Source: Lujinxingia vulgaris (GTDB lineage Bacteria > Myxococcota_A > Bradymonadia > Bradymonadales > Bradymonadaceae). Taken from it: DNA of 64,000 nt. Within the stretch, counting starts at the first letter, position 1. Each line of letters begins with the position of its first letter. Under the pieces are notes generated by a model, which saw nothing but the letters and a program-made list of their open reading frames with translations, was not told where the DNA came from and did not search any database. Below, piece after piece: positions 27,831 to 38,171 of the stretch. The stretch covers positions 1-64,000 of the forward strand of contig NZ_VOSM01000009.1 in NCBI RefSeq assembly GCF_007997015.1, given 5' to 3'. A program made the translations under genes and the position numbers.

Positions 27831-27955
27831 CCTGTCCTCGTTGATGTTCGGTCCCCTCCCCCTTTGAAAGCACGTCGACCTTCGACGCTGCATCGACTAT
27901 ACACGAAGCATCGCTTCGGGAGCAGCCCCCCGACCTGCCACGGTCGTCTTTTGCT

Positions 27956-30340
27956 ATGAGCGCAACGCTTCGAAAACTCGGTCGCTACGAGCTCACCCGC
28001 CGCCTGGCCAAAGGGGGCATGGGTGAGATCTACCTGGCGCGCGCCCGCGGCGCCGGCGGCTTCGAGAAGCGCGTCATCATCAAGACCATCCTCCCCCACC
28101 TTGCCGAAGAAGAGGAATTTGTCACCAAATTCCTCGACGAAGGGCGCATCGTCGTCCAGCTCACCCACGGCAATATTGTGCCCGTCTTCGATATGGGCGA
28201 GCAGGACGGCGAATATTTTATCGCGATGGAGTACGTCGAGGGGCTCGATCTTCGCGAGGTCTTAAAACGGCTGGACGCACATGGCGAGCAGTTGCCGGTG
28301 GAGCACGCCCTGCACATCGCCGCCGAGATCTGCAAAGGCCTGGGCTACGCCCACCGCAAGACCGACGAGCAGGGCCGCCCCCTCTCGATCGTGCACCGCG
28401 ATGTGAGCCCCTCCAACGTGCTCATCTCGCGGGAGGGCGAGATCAAGATCATTGATTTTGGCATCGCGCGGGCCGCCGGGCGGCTCTCCCAGACGGCCAA
28501 CGGCCGCATCCAGGGCAAGTGCTGCTACATGAGCCCGGAGCAGACCCGCGGACAGGAGCTCGACCACCGCAGCGACATCTTCGCCTGCGGCGTGGTGCTC
28601 TACGAGATGCTCACCGGGCGGCGGCCCTTTGAGGGGCGCACCGACCTGGAGAGTCTGGAGCTTGTGCGGCGCTGCGAGTTCGATCCGCCCGGAGTGCTGC
28701 GCCCCGAGGTGCCCGGGGAGGTCGATGGCATCATTGAGCGCGCGCTGGCCGTTGACCCGGCCGAGCGCTACCAGAACATCGAAGATCTCTATGTGGATCT
28801 TCAGCACGCCATCTACGCGGTGGGTCAGGCGGTCACAAGCCAGGGGCTGGCCCAGGCGCTCAAGGCCATCTTCGCCGAAGAGCCTGCCGCCCCGGTGCGC
28901 AAAGCGCGCAACCTCGATGAGGCCTTAGAGCTTGAGCTCGACCGACTGGGCTCGGAGGCGTCTGATGCTTCGCTGCGCACCGGCACTCCGGCTGCCCATC
29001 TTCAGCCGGCGCAAACAAAAGGCGATTCGCCCACCTCCGAGTCTGGCACAGCGCAGCCCGGGGGGCTGGCCGAGCTCTCCGAGCAGGAGGTCGCCGAGAT
29101 CGCGCACGCCCCCACCGCCTCGCGACTGCTTACGCCGGAGTCTGAACCGGTCGCATCGCCGGAGACCGCGACGCGCCAGCCCATCGCCACACCCACGCCC
29201 ACGACGCTTCCCGAGCCCCACGTCCTCGCCGGTGCAGACCCCGACGACGCGATGCCGCAGCCGGCCCCGCGGCGACGGGTTGGCGTGTGGGTGGGGTTGA
29301 GTCTCGCGGCGCTCGCTGCACTCCTTGTCGCGGCCTTTGTGCTCCCCTCCATGCGCGACGCCAACCTCACCCTGGAGAGCGATCCCCCCGGCGCGACCAT
29401 CCGCCTTGATGGCGAAGAGCTCGCCGGACGCCGCACCCCGCAGACGCTCACGCTTGAGCCCGGGGATTACCGCGTGGAGCTTCTGCTCGACGGCCACCAG
29501 CCCCGCAATCTGCGTGTGAAGCTCGCCGCGGGCCAGCACGTGATGCTCAATGAGCGTGACCTGCAGCTTGAGCCCGACGCCGCCCCGCCCCGCACCTTCC
29601 GCGTGGAGACCACGCCACAGGCCGCCAGGGTCAGCGCCAATGGCGAGGACCTGGGTGAAGCCCCCGTCACCCTCACCCTCGGCGAGGGCGAAGTGGCGGC
29701 CCTCTCAGCGGCCTACGAGGGCTGCTCCACCGCCTATTACACCTTAAGTTACGGTCACCAGCGTGAGATCGTCTCGCTCAACCTCTCCTGCCTCCAGGAT
29801 CGCGCCCTGGCCGAGCTCTCCGGCCGCACCCCTGGCAAGACCGAAAACGTCGCCGACGATCGCAGCCGCCCCACGCTGGTCAACGCCGCGCTACGCAAAG
29901 GCGTCAGCGTGCGCCTGGTCCCCTCACCGCCCGACGCCGAGCTCTCGCTCAACGGCCGCGTGCTCGGCTCCGGCGCCCGCCGGGTGCAACTTCCCCGCGG
30001 ACGCAGCGCCATTGTTGAAGCCCGCGCCCCGGGCTACAAAGCGCTGCGCCTGGATCTCAACCCAGCCACCCTTGAAGGCGATGAGCTTCCCATAAACCTC
30101 GAAGAGAGCCCCCGGGGTTGCCTCAACTTCCGGGCCATTTACCCTGCCCACAACGAGATCGCCATCGACGGCAAGTGGCTCTCCGGACGTCATATGACGC
30201 TGCGCAACCACCCTTTGAGCCCCGGCCCCCACACTGTCACGGTGCGCAACCCCGAGGCCGACCGCGAAGAGCGCTTCAACGTCACCATTGAGCCCGGCGA
30301 AGACTGCGCCCACCTGGTCGTCTGGGACGAAGAGCGCTGA
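27956..30340 (+). CDS. membrane Ser/Thr kinase with PEGA-like repeats
   Basis: A 794-residue transmembrane kinase. Residues 10-275 are the kinase domain: GGMGEIYLA loop, catalytic HRDVSPSN (147-154, the myxobacterial variant) and DFG (167-169), with YMSPEQ in the activation segment. A Pro/Ala/Thr-rich linker leads to one membrane helix at about 443-465 (VGLSLAALAALLVAAFVLP). The outer part has at least three PEGA-like beta modules (LESDPPGATIRLDGEELAG; FRVETTPQAARVSANGEDLG; VRLVPSPPDAELSLNGRVLG). PEGA domains are thought to bind surface or S-layer material. The next gene is an FHA-domain activator, a plausible phospho-target. Kinase is secure, ligand unknown. Confidence 0.93.
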   Translation: MSATLRKLGRYELTRRLAKGGMGEIYLARARGAGGFEKRVIIKTILPHLAEEEEFVTKFLDEGRIVVQLTHGNIVPVFDMGEQDGEYFIAMEYVEGLDLREVLKRLDAHGEQLPVEHALHIAAEICKGLGYAHRKTDEQGRPLSIVHRDVSPSNVLISREGEIKIIDFGIARAAGRLSQTANGRIQGKCCYMSPEQTRGQELDHRSDIFACGVVLYEMLTGRRPFEGRTDLESLELVRRCEFDPPGVLRPEVPGEVDGIIERALAVDPAERYQNIEDLYVDLQHAIYAVGQAVTSQGLAQALKAIFAEEPAAPVRKARNLDEALELELDRLGSEASDASLRTGTPAAHLQPAQTKGDSPTSESGTAQPGGLAELSEQEVAEIAHAPTASRLLTPESEPVASPETATRQPIATPTPTTLPEPHVLAGADPDDAMPQPAPRRRVGVWVGLSLAALAALLVAAFVLPSMRDANLTLESDPPGATIRLDGEELAGRRTPQTLTLEPGDYRVELLLDGHQPRNLRVKLAAGQHVMLNERDLQLEPDAAPPRTFRVETTPQAARVSANGEDLGEAPVTLTLGEGEVAALSAAYEGCSTAYYTLSYGHQREIVSLNLSCLQDRALAELSGRTPGKTENVADDRSRPTLVNAALRKGVSVRLVPSPPDAELSLNGRVLGSGARRVQLPRGRSAIVEARAPGYKALRLDLNPATLEGDELPINLEESPRGCLNFRAIYPAHNEIAIDGKWLSGRHMTLRNHPLSPGPHTVTVRNPEADREERFNVTIEPGEDCAHLVVWDEER

Positions 30341-30374
30341 GCGCAGCGCGCCCGCAAGAAGAGCGCCCGCCGCC

Positions 30375-30403
30375 TTGTGACGCGACGCCCCCCTCGCTAT
30401 GGT
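30375..30403 (+). promoter_or_regulatory. predicted promoter of the FHA-activator gene
   Basis: TTGTGA (30375-30380), 17 bp, TATGGT (30398-30403). The leader to the ATG would be about 44 nt. It starts only 34 bp after the kinase stop, so the activator may be made alone as well as with the kinase. Confidence 0.55.
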
Positions 30404-30453
30404 AGCGGCCCTCTGGACCCATTTTCGACACCACGTCTCCTGGATCTTTCGAT

Positions 30454-31845
<1,392 letters not shown>

Positions 31846-31897
31846 GAGTCGCATCACGCTTCGCCCCGCTCTAACCCCTTCTGCTTTGAGATGGTTG

Positions 31898-32623
31898 ATG
31901 TCTGAAGCCTCACCGACGCCTGCGCGCGACACCCTGATCTGCATCCCCACCTACAATGAGGCCGGCAACATCGGGCCTATCACCGAGGCGATCTTAAGCC
32001 GCTGCCCCCGGGTGCACATCCTCGTCATCGACGACGGCTCCCCCGACGGCACCGGCGAGCTGGCCGACGCGCTGGCGGCGGGCGATGAGCGCATTCACGT
32101 GATGCACCGCACCGCCAAAGAGGGGCTGGGCCGCGCCTATATCGCCGGCTTCAAGTGGGCGCTGGCCGAGGGGTTTGAGAAGATCGTCGAGATGGACGCC
32201 GACTTCAGCCACCGCCCCGAAGACCTGCCGGAGCTCCTCAAACAGCTCGACCTCTTCGATGTGGCCATCGGCTCGCGTTACGTCGCCGGCGGCGCCACGC
32301 AGGACTGGGGACTCTTTCGGCGCCTGCTCTCGCGCGGCGGCGGCTTCTACGCGCGCCTGGTACTCGGGGTGGACATCCGCGACCTGACCGCCGGCTTTGT
32401 GGGCTGGCGCCGCAAGGTGCTCGAGACCATCGATCTCGACCGCATTGAGGCGTCGGGCTACGTCTTTCAGATCGAACTCAAATACCGCGCGCATCAGAAG
32501 GGCTTTCGCATTGTGGAGGTGCCCATCATCTTCCCCGACCGCCAGGTGGGCGACTCCAAGATGACGCCGGATATCGCGGCCGAGGCGCTCACGCGGGTCT
32601 GGAAGATTCGCCTCAAGCGCTGA
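31898..32623 (+). CDS. polyprenol-phosphate mannosyl-/glycosyltransferase (DPM1-like)
   Basis: A 241-residue family 2 glycosyltransferase that moves a sugar, usually mannose, from a nucleotide donor to a polyprenyl phosphate at the inner membrane. Motifs: LICIPTYNEAGNIGPI, VIDDGSPDGTG, MDADFSHRPEDLPEL (the catalytic DAD), GSRYVAGG and the late GDSKM. It lacks the C-terminal membrane domain of some relatives, as do soluble DPM1 proteins. The ATG at 31898 is preceded by GAGATGG; a TTG at 31886 is less likely. It lies 52 nt after the FHA activator and may belong to that operon. Confidence 0.9.
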   Translation: MSEASPTPARDTLICIPTYNEAGNIGPITEAILSRCPRVHILVIDDGSPDGTGELADALAAGDERIHVMHRTAKEGLGRAYIAGFKWALAEGFEKIVEMDADFSHRPEDLPELLKQLDLFDVAIGSRYVAGGATQDWGLFRRLLSRGGGFYARLVLGVDIRDLTAGFVGWRRKVLETIDLDRIEASGYVFQIELKYRAHQKGFRIVEVPIIFPDRQVGDSKMTPDIAAEALTRVWKIRLKR

Positions 32624-32632
32624 GCATACGAC

Positions 32633-32664
32633 AAAAAAAGACCTGCCCCCGGCAGGTCTTTTTT
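32633..32664. terminator. bidirectional terminator
   Basis: AAAAAAAGACCTGCC, a 3-4 nt loop and GGCAGGTCTTTTTT form a strong stem with A and T tracts, serving the glycosyltransferase gene and the convergent aldehyde dehydrogenase gene. Confidence 0.9.
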
Positions 32665-32683
32665 GTTTACCACCGTCGCGGCT

Positions 32684-34249
32684 TTAGCCGCGGCGTTTGG
32701 TGATCTTGTGCATGTCGTAGAAGTTGGTCAGCGCGCCCACCATCTTGCCGCCCATCAGGTTGCGGAAGGTGCCCAGCATCGCCTCGTATTTGGGCGCGTA
32801 GGGGTACCAGAAGGGCTCCACATCGAGCAGACCCCGGTCCACCATGATCGCCTTCTGGTTCATGAAGGCGTAGAGGCCTTCGGGGCCGTGGTAGCGGCCA
32901 AAGCCGCTGCGCTTGACCCCACCGAAGGGGAGCGCCGGGTTGCCCACCGACTGCACCAGATCGTTGACCGAGCACTGCCCCGACTCCATGCGGCTGGCGA
33001 GCTCCAGACCACGCGACACATCGCGCGTCCACACGCTGCCGGTCAGGCCATACTGGTGGTCGTTGGCCATGCGCAGGGCCTCTTCTTCGTCAGCCACACG
33101 AATCACCGGGAGCACCGGACCGAAGGTCTCTTCGCGGTAGATCTCCATGTCTTCGGTGACGTCGAGCACGAGCGTGGGCTCAAAGAACTGTCCGGGCCCC
33201 TCGATGGGGCGGCCGCCCATGGCGATGGTCGCGCCGCGCTCGCGGGCGTCGTTGAGGTGGCGCACCACCGTGCCCATCTGTGCGCTGAAGGTCAGCGGCC
33301 CCATATCGGAGCCCTCATCGGGGCCGCCCACGCGCATGCGCTCGATCTCGGTGCGCACCAGCGCCAGAAATTCGTCGTAGACCGCCTCGACCACAAAAAG
33401 GCGCTCCACCGAGATGCACATCTGGCCGCAGTTCAAGAAGCCGCCCCAGACCGCCGCGCGTGCGGCGCGCTCTAAGTTGGCGTCGTGGCAGACGATCATG
33501 GCGTCTTTGCCGCCGAGCTCCAGCTCCACCGGGATGGGCTTCTCGGCAGCAGCGGCCATCACCTTGCGGCCGGTGGCCACCGAGCCAGTGAAGAAGATCT
33601 TGTCGATGTCGGCTTTGCACAACGCCGCGCCGGTAGAACCATCGCCATGCACCACCGAGACCACGCCCTCGGGGAAGCCCACGCGCTTAAAAATCTCGCG
33701 CATCAGCTCGCCCGTAAGCGGGGTGACCTCCGAGGGTTTGAGCACCACGGTGTTGCCCGCCACCAGCGCCGAGAGCACCGGAATCATCGAGAGCTGAAAG
33801 GGGAAGTTCCACGGGGAGATCACCCCGATCACCCCCATCGGCGCGTACTCGACGTAGCTGGTTTTGGTGGGAAAGAAGAGCTGGCGAGAGAGTTTTTTGC
33901 GTTTGAGGGCCTTCGGCGCCTCTTTTTTGTAATAATCGATGAAAAGCGGGATCGCCATCAGCTCGGTGAGCAGCGAGTCGAGCAGAGGTTTGCCGGTATC
34001 GTCGCTGATGATCTTCGCAAAGGACTCGCCCTCGGCGCTGACAAGATCGCGGAGGCGATCGAGGTAGGCAAAGCGCTGGTCCAGCGTGAGGTCGCGCCAG
34101 GCCGGAAAAGCCTCGCGGGCCGCCGCAACCGCCCGGGTCACGTCGCCTGCGGAGGTGATGGGGAAGTTGCCCAGGTGGGCTCCATCAACGGGGCTGAACT
34201 TCTCGATCACACCGGCGGAGACTTCGGCGCTTGCGGCTTGAGCAGACAT
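32684..34249 (-). CDS. aldehyde dehydrogenase family protein
   Basis: A 521-residue NAD(P)-dependent enzyme that oxidises aldehydes to acids. The fold markers are all present: APMGVIGVISPWNFPF, VLKPSEVTPLTG, the FFTGSVATGRKVM nucleotide loop, the general base in ELELGGKD, the nucleophile Cys278 in NCGQMCISVERL, and EETFGPVLPVI. The C-terminal 60 residues extend past the usual end with a basic segment, resembling the YwdH/fatty aldehyde dehydrogenase branch. AGGA precedes the ATG by 7 nt. The substrate cannot be fixed from the sequence; long-chain aldehydes are possible. Confidence 0.93.
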   Translation of the reverse strand: MSAQAASAEVSAGVIEKFSPVDGAHLGNFPITSAGDVTRAVAAAREAFPAWRDLTLDQRFAYLDRLRDLVSAEGESFAKIISDDTGKPLLDSLLTELMAIPLFIDYYKKEAPKALKRKKLSRQLFFPTKTSYVEYAPMGVIGVISPWNFPFQLSMIPVLSALVAGNTVVLKPSEVTPLTGELMREIFKRVGFPEGVVSVVHGDGSTGAALCKADIDKIFFTGSVATGRKVMAAAAEKPIPVELELGGKDAMIVCHDANLERAARAAVWGGFLNCGQMCISVERLFVVEAVYDEFLALVRTEIERMRVGGPDEGSDMGPLTFSAQMGTVVRHLNDARERGATIAMGGRPIEGPGQFFEPTLVLDVTEDMEIYREETFGPVLPVIRVADEEEALRMANDHQYGLTGSVWTRDVSRGLELASRMESGQCSVNDLVQSVGNPALPFGGVKRSGFGRYHGPEGLYAFMNQKAIMVDRGLLDVEPFWYPYAPKYEAMLGTFRNLMGGKMVGALTNFYDMHKITKRRG

Positions 34250-34324
34250 AGTCGGGTCCTGATGGCGACGTCGGATAAAGAGGAGTCGAAGACGCGCGCG
34301 CCCGAGATGGCGAGCGAGCGCGCG

Positions 34325-34374
34325 GAACTAATAAACACAAAGAGCGCCGCGTCCAGCAAGGGCTGCGGGCGCTC
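34325..34374 (-). terminator. terminator of the VWA lipoprotein gene
   Basis: On the minus strand GAGCGCC and GGCGCTC (34374-34368 and 34348-34342) enclose a GC-rich loop and are followed by TTTGTGTTTATT. It lies 13 bp past the stop of the gene at 34387. Confidence 0.65.
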
Positions 34375-34386
34375 CTGATCTCAACC

Positions 34387-35985
34387 TCAGGGAAGCAGCA
34401 TCGCCGGGCGACTGTCCGCGCTCACGCGCGACTGCAAGGCCGGTCGCAGCCGATCGCCCAGATGCACCGGCCCCACACGCGCCGAAAAACCGCCGCTGAG
34501 ACGACCAAAGCCCGGCCCCTGCAGCGCGTCGAGCGCAGGCAGGGTGCCCTCCACCGACCAGGTCGACTGCAACGCCGGCGCCAACACGTTCCAGGCCCCC
34601 ACCATGTCGTCGACGCCAGCGGCGTAGAAGTAGTGGCCGCCGCTTGCGCAGGCCAGCTCCGCATACTCCTGCACCGGACCCACACGCCCGTCGGCGTCGC
34701 GCTCGGGCATGCAGTAAGACGCATCGGTCAACGTCACCGCCCCGCCCTCTTCTTCGGCATACACCGTCGCCGGGCGGCAGCGCTCATGAGGCTGGCAGCT
34801 GCTCTGATCTTCGCAGGTGGGCGCGCCGCAGCTCGCATCCTCGCGGCAGGCCTGATTGCCGCCCCACTGGCTGGGAAGATCGCGCAGGGTCGAGGCATCG
34901 AGCGCCGGATCCAGGTGCACGATCATCAGGCGCACCCCGGTGGCCTCCAGGCGCGCACGCACCACCTCGGCGTCGGCCTCGGTGTCAAACACCTGATTGG
35001 GAGTGTCGGTGAAGACGATGAGCGCCTTCTCGGCCTCGTCGTACTCCTCCAGCCCCAGGTCGCGGTCGAGCACGCGCAAAATCGCCTGATAGACGTTGGC
35101 CTCACGCGGGATCAGCGTGGGAAGCTCAGAGAGACGCGCGGTGAGGCTGTCGAGATCGCGGGTGAGGTAGTTGGAAAGCTCCCCGCCTCCGCTGGGCGTC
35201 AGCGGGCGCGTCTGCGCGCCCACATCGCCGCCGTAAAACCACAGGCTCACCGCGGCGTTTTCGCCGGTGAAACGACCGGCCAGCGAGATCAAAAAGTCCT
35301 GGATCATCTGGCGGTGGCGAAGCTCGGCGTCGGTGGCGCGCCCCGGATTGGCGCTGAGCGCCTGCGCGCCGCTCTCGTCATAGAGCGAGCCCGCCGAGAC
35401 GGGCATCCGCCCGTCCAGGCTGGCGGTGTTCTGGATCAACACGCTCAACGCAAGCTCCGGCGAGCCCTCTCGCCCCAGGCTCCACTCCTGACGCACGCTG
35501 CCGGGGGTAAAGCTCACGGAGGTGGGACGCGCGCAGTAGCGAAAGGCGTCACCCACCTCGGCGGCCGTGCAACTGAGCCCCTCCCCGCAGTCCTCGGCCG
35601 TCTCACAGGCCGGCCCGGACTGCGCCAGGTAGCCCGCATCAACGCCGAGGTGGCCGGCCCGCAGCGTCTCATTGGGCCAGATCATCTCGCCGTCGAGCAT
35701 ATCGCCGGCGGCCACCGCCGGGCCCTCCTGGCTGAAGATCACAAAGGGAAAACGCGCCTCTCGGCTGCCCTCACACGTAAGGGGGCGGGGGGGCAGAAGT
35801 CGCAGCGCGCTTGGCCGAAGTTCCAGCCCGGGCTCGCGCGCCACATCCGCGCCACCGCCCACATCCCTGACGCCGGCATCGTTCTCCGGCGCCGGAGTAC
35901 CGTCATCATCGCCGCAGCCGGCGATCATCCAGGCCGCGCCCAGCGCCAGCGCGCCGCGCATCCATCGGTCGAAAGGTCGAGTCAT
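34387..35985 (-). CDS. Cys-rich lipoprotein with VWA-like domain
   Basis: A 532-residue predicted lipoprotein: signal peptide, lipobox MIAGC with the acylated Cys, then an Asp/Gly-rich spacer (GDDDGTPAPENDAGVRDVGG). Pairs of Cys occur in short CETAEDCGEGLSC and CEDQSSCQPHERC motifs common in myxobacterial surface lipoproteins. The middle contains a von Willebrand A-like sheet (LALSVLIQNTASLDGRM, EKALIVFTDTPNQVFD), although the metal-binding DxSxS site is not intact. Probably on the cell surface. A second lipoprotein of this kind, with an intact site, lies 5 kb away. Function unknown; adhesion is a guess from the fold. Confidence 0.75.
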   Translation of the reverse strand: MTRPFDRWMRGALALGAAWMIAGCGDDDGTPAPENDAGVRDVGGGADVAREPGLELRPSALRLLPPRPLTCEGSREARFPFVIFSQEGPAVAAGDMLDGEMIWPNETLRAGHLGVDAGYLAQSGPACETAEDCGEGLSCTAAEVGDAFRYCARPTSVSFTPGSVRQEWSLGREGSPELALSVLIQNTASLDGRMPVSAGSLYDESGAQALSANPGRATDAELRHRQMIQDFLISLAGRFTGENAAVSLWFYGGDVGAQTRPLTPSGGGELSNYLTRDLDSLTARLSELPTLIPREANVYQAILRVLDRDLGLEEYDEAEKALIVFTDTPNQVFDTEADAEVVRARLEATGVRLMIVHLDPALDASTLRDLPSQWGGNQACREDASCGAPTCEDQSSCQPHERCRPATVYAEEEGGAVTLTDASYCMPERDADGRVGPVQEYAELACASGGHYFYAAGVDDMVGAWNVLAPALQSTWSVEGTLPALDALQGPGFGRLSGGFSARVGPVHLGDRLRPALQSRVSADSRPAMLLP

Positions 35986-36042
35986 GGCCGCACCTTGAGC
36001 CAGGTTAGAAGAACTCCCCCGCAGGCCACGCGCGATGACGCG

Positions 36043-36729
36043 TCACAACCTGAGGAAGATGATCACAATCAGGAGAATCGTCGCGAAGAGCGCTACGAAG
36101 ATCCACATCGAGATGCGCGTCGGCGGCGCCGGCTCCAGGCTCTCCAAGAGCGCCATATTGCGCTGGAAGCGCCGGCGCGAGTAGTTCAGCTTCGGGAAGG
36201 TATAATAGAGCGCGTCGGCGTCCTCATCGACGGTGACCTCGATATAACCTTCGGCCCCGAAATCGTTGAGCAAGCTCTGAACTTTCGCCGAGGGCAAATC
36301 GGTGCGGCTGGTCAGATACCCCAGCTCCACGCGCGGCTCGCGCGCGGCCGAGGCGATGCGCAGAAGCTCGTGCTGCTCGCGCACCTTTTTGACCCAGTCG
36401 GCGTCCTGCTTGAGGCTTGCGACCGCGCGCATAAAGGCCGGCGCCTTCTCCAGGTGGGCCTGCTCCTCAATATCGAGCGGCCCGGGCAGAAAACGCTCGG
36501 GGCGGGCGATCTCGTATGCGGCGAGTTTATCGAGCTGAATGCGCTCAACACCGTCGAGCTCTTCGATGCCTTCGAGCACCCGGGCGATGCTGTCGACGTC
36601 CATCGGAAAATAGGTCGTCACGCCCAGCACGGTCACCGGGGCCTCGTCGCGCCTGGCGAGCTCGGCGGCGACCTCCGAGATCAACTGGATGCCTTCGGGC
36701 ACCGAGCGCAAGCGTTGACTGTCAGCCAT
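36043..36729 (-). CDS. C-tail-anchored protein of unknown function
   Basis: A 228-residue protein that ends in one membrane helix (ISMWIFVALFATILLIVIIFLRL) at the extreme C-terminus, so the body should be cytoplasmic. The body is helical; residues 120-175 (LGYLTSRTDLPSAKVQSLL, then EGYIEVTVDEDADALYYTF) look like a winged helix with a beta-wing. No family is recognised. The ATG at 36729 is chosen because the domain starts here; the frame is open to 36834 with no better site. It is divergent from cheB. Confidence 0.65.
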   Translation of the reverse strand: MADSQRLRSVPEGIQLISEVAAELARRDEAPVTVLGVTTYFPMDVDSIARVLEGIEELDGVERIQLDKLAAYEIARPERFLPGPLDIEEQAHLEKAPAFMRAVASLKQDADWVKKVREQHELLRIASAAREPRVELGYLTSRTDLPSAKVQSLLNDFGAEGYIEVTVDEDADALYYTFPKLNYSRRRFQRNMALLESLEPAPPTRISMWIFVALFATILLIVIIFLRL

Positions 36730-36992
36730 AAACGAGATCCATCGGGGGAAATCCAGTGCCCGCGCCCGCGGGGGGCGGGGGCCAGAGGCGGCGCAATCTA
36801 ACGATCTCTTCTCGAGTCGACAACCGGCGTTCACCTCGGGGGGCCACAGCCCGCATCGGCCGGATGATACGCCTTCGCCCCGGCCCTGTCATCCAACCCG
36901 AAGGGTGGACCCGAACGCCGGGGCCGGCCGCCTCCCAGACGCCCCCGGAGCGCGGGCCAACCACCGGGGCTGCGCCTGCCCCGGCTTGGTGA
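36730..36992. other. divergent intergenic region
   Basis: Lies between the tail-anchored protein gene and the cheB promoter. It is very GC-rich with several short inverted G and C runs; no gene or clear minus-strand promoter is seen. Confidence 0.4.
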
Positions 36993-37021
36993 TTCACCTG
37001 CGCGGAATGAGCGGGTATAGT
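36993..37021 (+). promoter_or_regulatory. predicted cheB promoter
   Basis: TTCACC (36993-36998), 17 bp, TATAGT (37016-37021). The -10 is the same hexamer as at pyrG. The leader would be about 73 nt. Confidence 0.5.
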
Positions 37022-37100
37022 CACACGTCTTTTAGCGCGGCTAAAGCTCCCCCGGCCGCACTGCCTGCCCGCACCCACTGCTAGAATCCATAGAGTTTTC

Positions 37101-38171
37101 ATGAGCTTACGCATCGTCATCGCAGAAGACAGCGCGATCTTCGCCGAAGTCCTGGTCGACGTGCTCCGCGCCGAGCCGGGCATCGAGATTGTGGCCATGA
37201 CCGACAACGGCGTCGACGTGGTCAACCTCTGCGAGGAGCATCGCCCCGATCTTGTGCTGATGGACATCCACATGCCGCGCCAGGATGGGCTGGCGGCCAC
37301 CGAGGCGATCATGGCGCGCTGTCCCACGCCGATCCTGGTGGTCACCGCCGATCCGCACCGCGGTGGGGTCGACCTCTCCTTTAAAGCGCTCTCGGCCGGG
37401 GCGCTCGATCTGATGCCCAAGCCGCAGAGCCTGCCCTTCCCGGAAGAAGAGCGCGAGGCCCTCTTGCGCAAGATTCGGCTGCTCTCCCAGATTCCGGTGG
37501 TGCGCCATGTACGCGGCCGCAAGCGCCAGCGTGTCGAGGGGCCTCGGCGCGCCGCAAAGAGCGCAAAAACCGACGCCGCCGACCGCCCGGTGGCCGTCGT
37601 CGGGGTGGTCGCCTCCACCGGCGGCCCCAAGGCGCTGGCCCGCATCGTTGGCCAACTTCCTGCCGATTTCCCCGCGGCGGTGGTGGTCGTCCAGCACATC
37701 ACCCACGGCTTCTCCACCCACCTGGCACACTGGCTCGATAACCACAGTCCGCTCACGGTGGTGGAAGCCTTTGAAGGCATCGGCCTGAAACGCGGCCACC
37801 TCTACATCGCGCCGACTGAGCGCCATATGATGCTGGAGCCCGATCTTAAACTCAGCGTCACCGAAGGCCCCCCGGTGGGCGGGCACTGCCCCAGCGGCGA
37901 CCGCCTGCTCACAAGCCTTGCGCGCCATGCCGCCCCCCGGGCCATCGGCGTGATCTTAAGCGGCATGGGCGATGATGGCACCGTCGGGCTCACCGCCCTG
38001 CACCACACCGGCTGCACCACGCTGGCGCAGGACGAAGCCAGCTCGGTGGTCTACGGCATGCCCCGCTCGGCCATCGCCCACGGTGTGGTCGACAAGGTGG
38101 TGGAGCTCGACCAGATCGCCGAGGCGCTCATCCGCGAAGTCGAGGCCATCGAGCAGCGGGAGTCGCGATGA
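37101..38171 (+). CDS. cheB: protein-glutamate methylesterase/response regulator
   Basis: Removes methyl groups from chemoreceptor glutamates when phosphorylated. The 356 residues hold a receiver domain (phospho-acceptor Asp in LVLMDIHMPRQDG, Lys in LMPKPQSL) and a methylesterase domain with the catalytic Ser172 (VASTGGP), His199 (VVQHITHGFS) and Asp291 (GMGDDG). A basic linker of about 35 residues joins them. The last 4 nt overlap cheR. No receptor, cheA or cheW lies nearby, so the pair modifies receptors coded elsewhere or a different partner. Confidence 0.96.
   Translation: MSLRIVIAEDSAIFAEVLVDVLRAEPGIEIVAMTDNGVDVVNLCEEHRPDLVLMDIHMPRQDGLAATEAIMARCPTPILVVTADPHRGGVDLSFKALSAGALDLMPKPQSLPFPEEEREALLRKIRLLSQIPVVRHVRGRKRQRVEGPRRAAKSAKTDAADRPVAVVGVVASTGGPKALARIVGQLPADFPAAVVVVQHITHGFSTHLAHWLDNHSPLTVVEAFEGIGLKRGHLYIAPTERHMMLEPDLKLSVTEGPPVGGHCPSGDRLLTSLARHAAPRAIGVILSGMGDDGTVGLTALHHTGCTTLAQDEASSVVYGMPRSAIAHGVVDKVVELDQIAEALIREVEAIEQRESR

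Noticed and set aside
34462-36801. 779-residue plus-strand frame
   Set aside because: Antisense to two minus-strand genes with signal peptide and membrane features; Arg/His-rich composition is typical of shadows.
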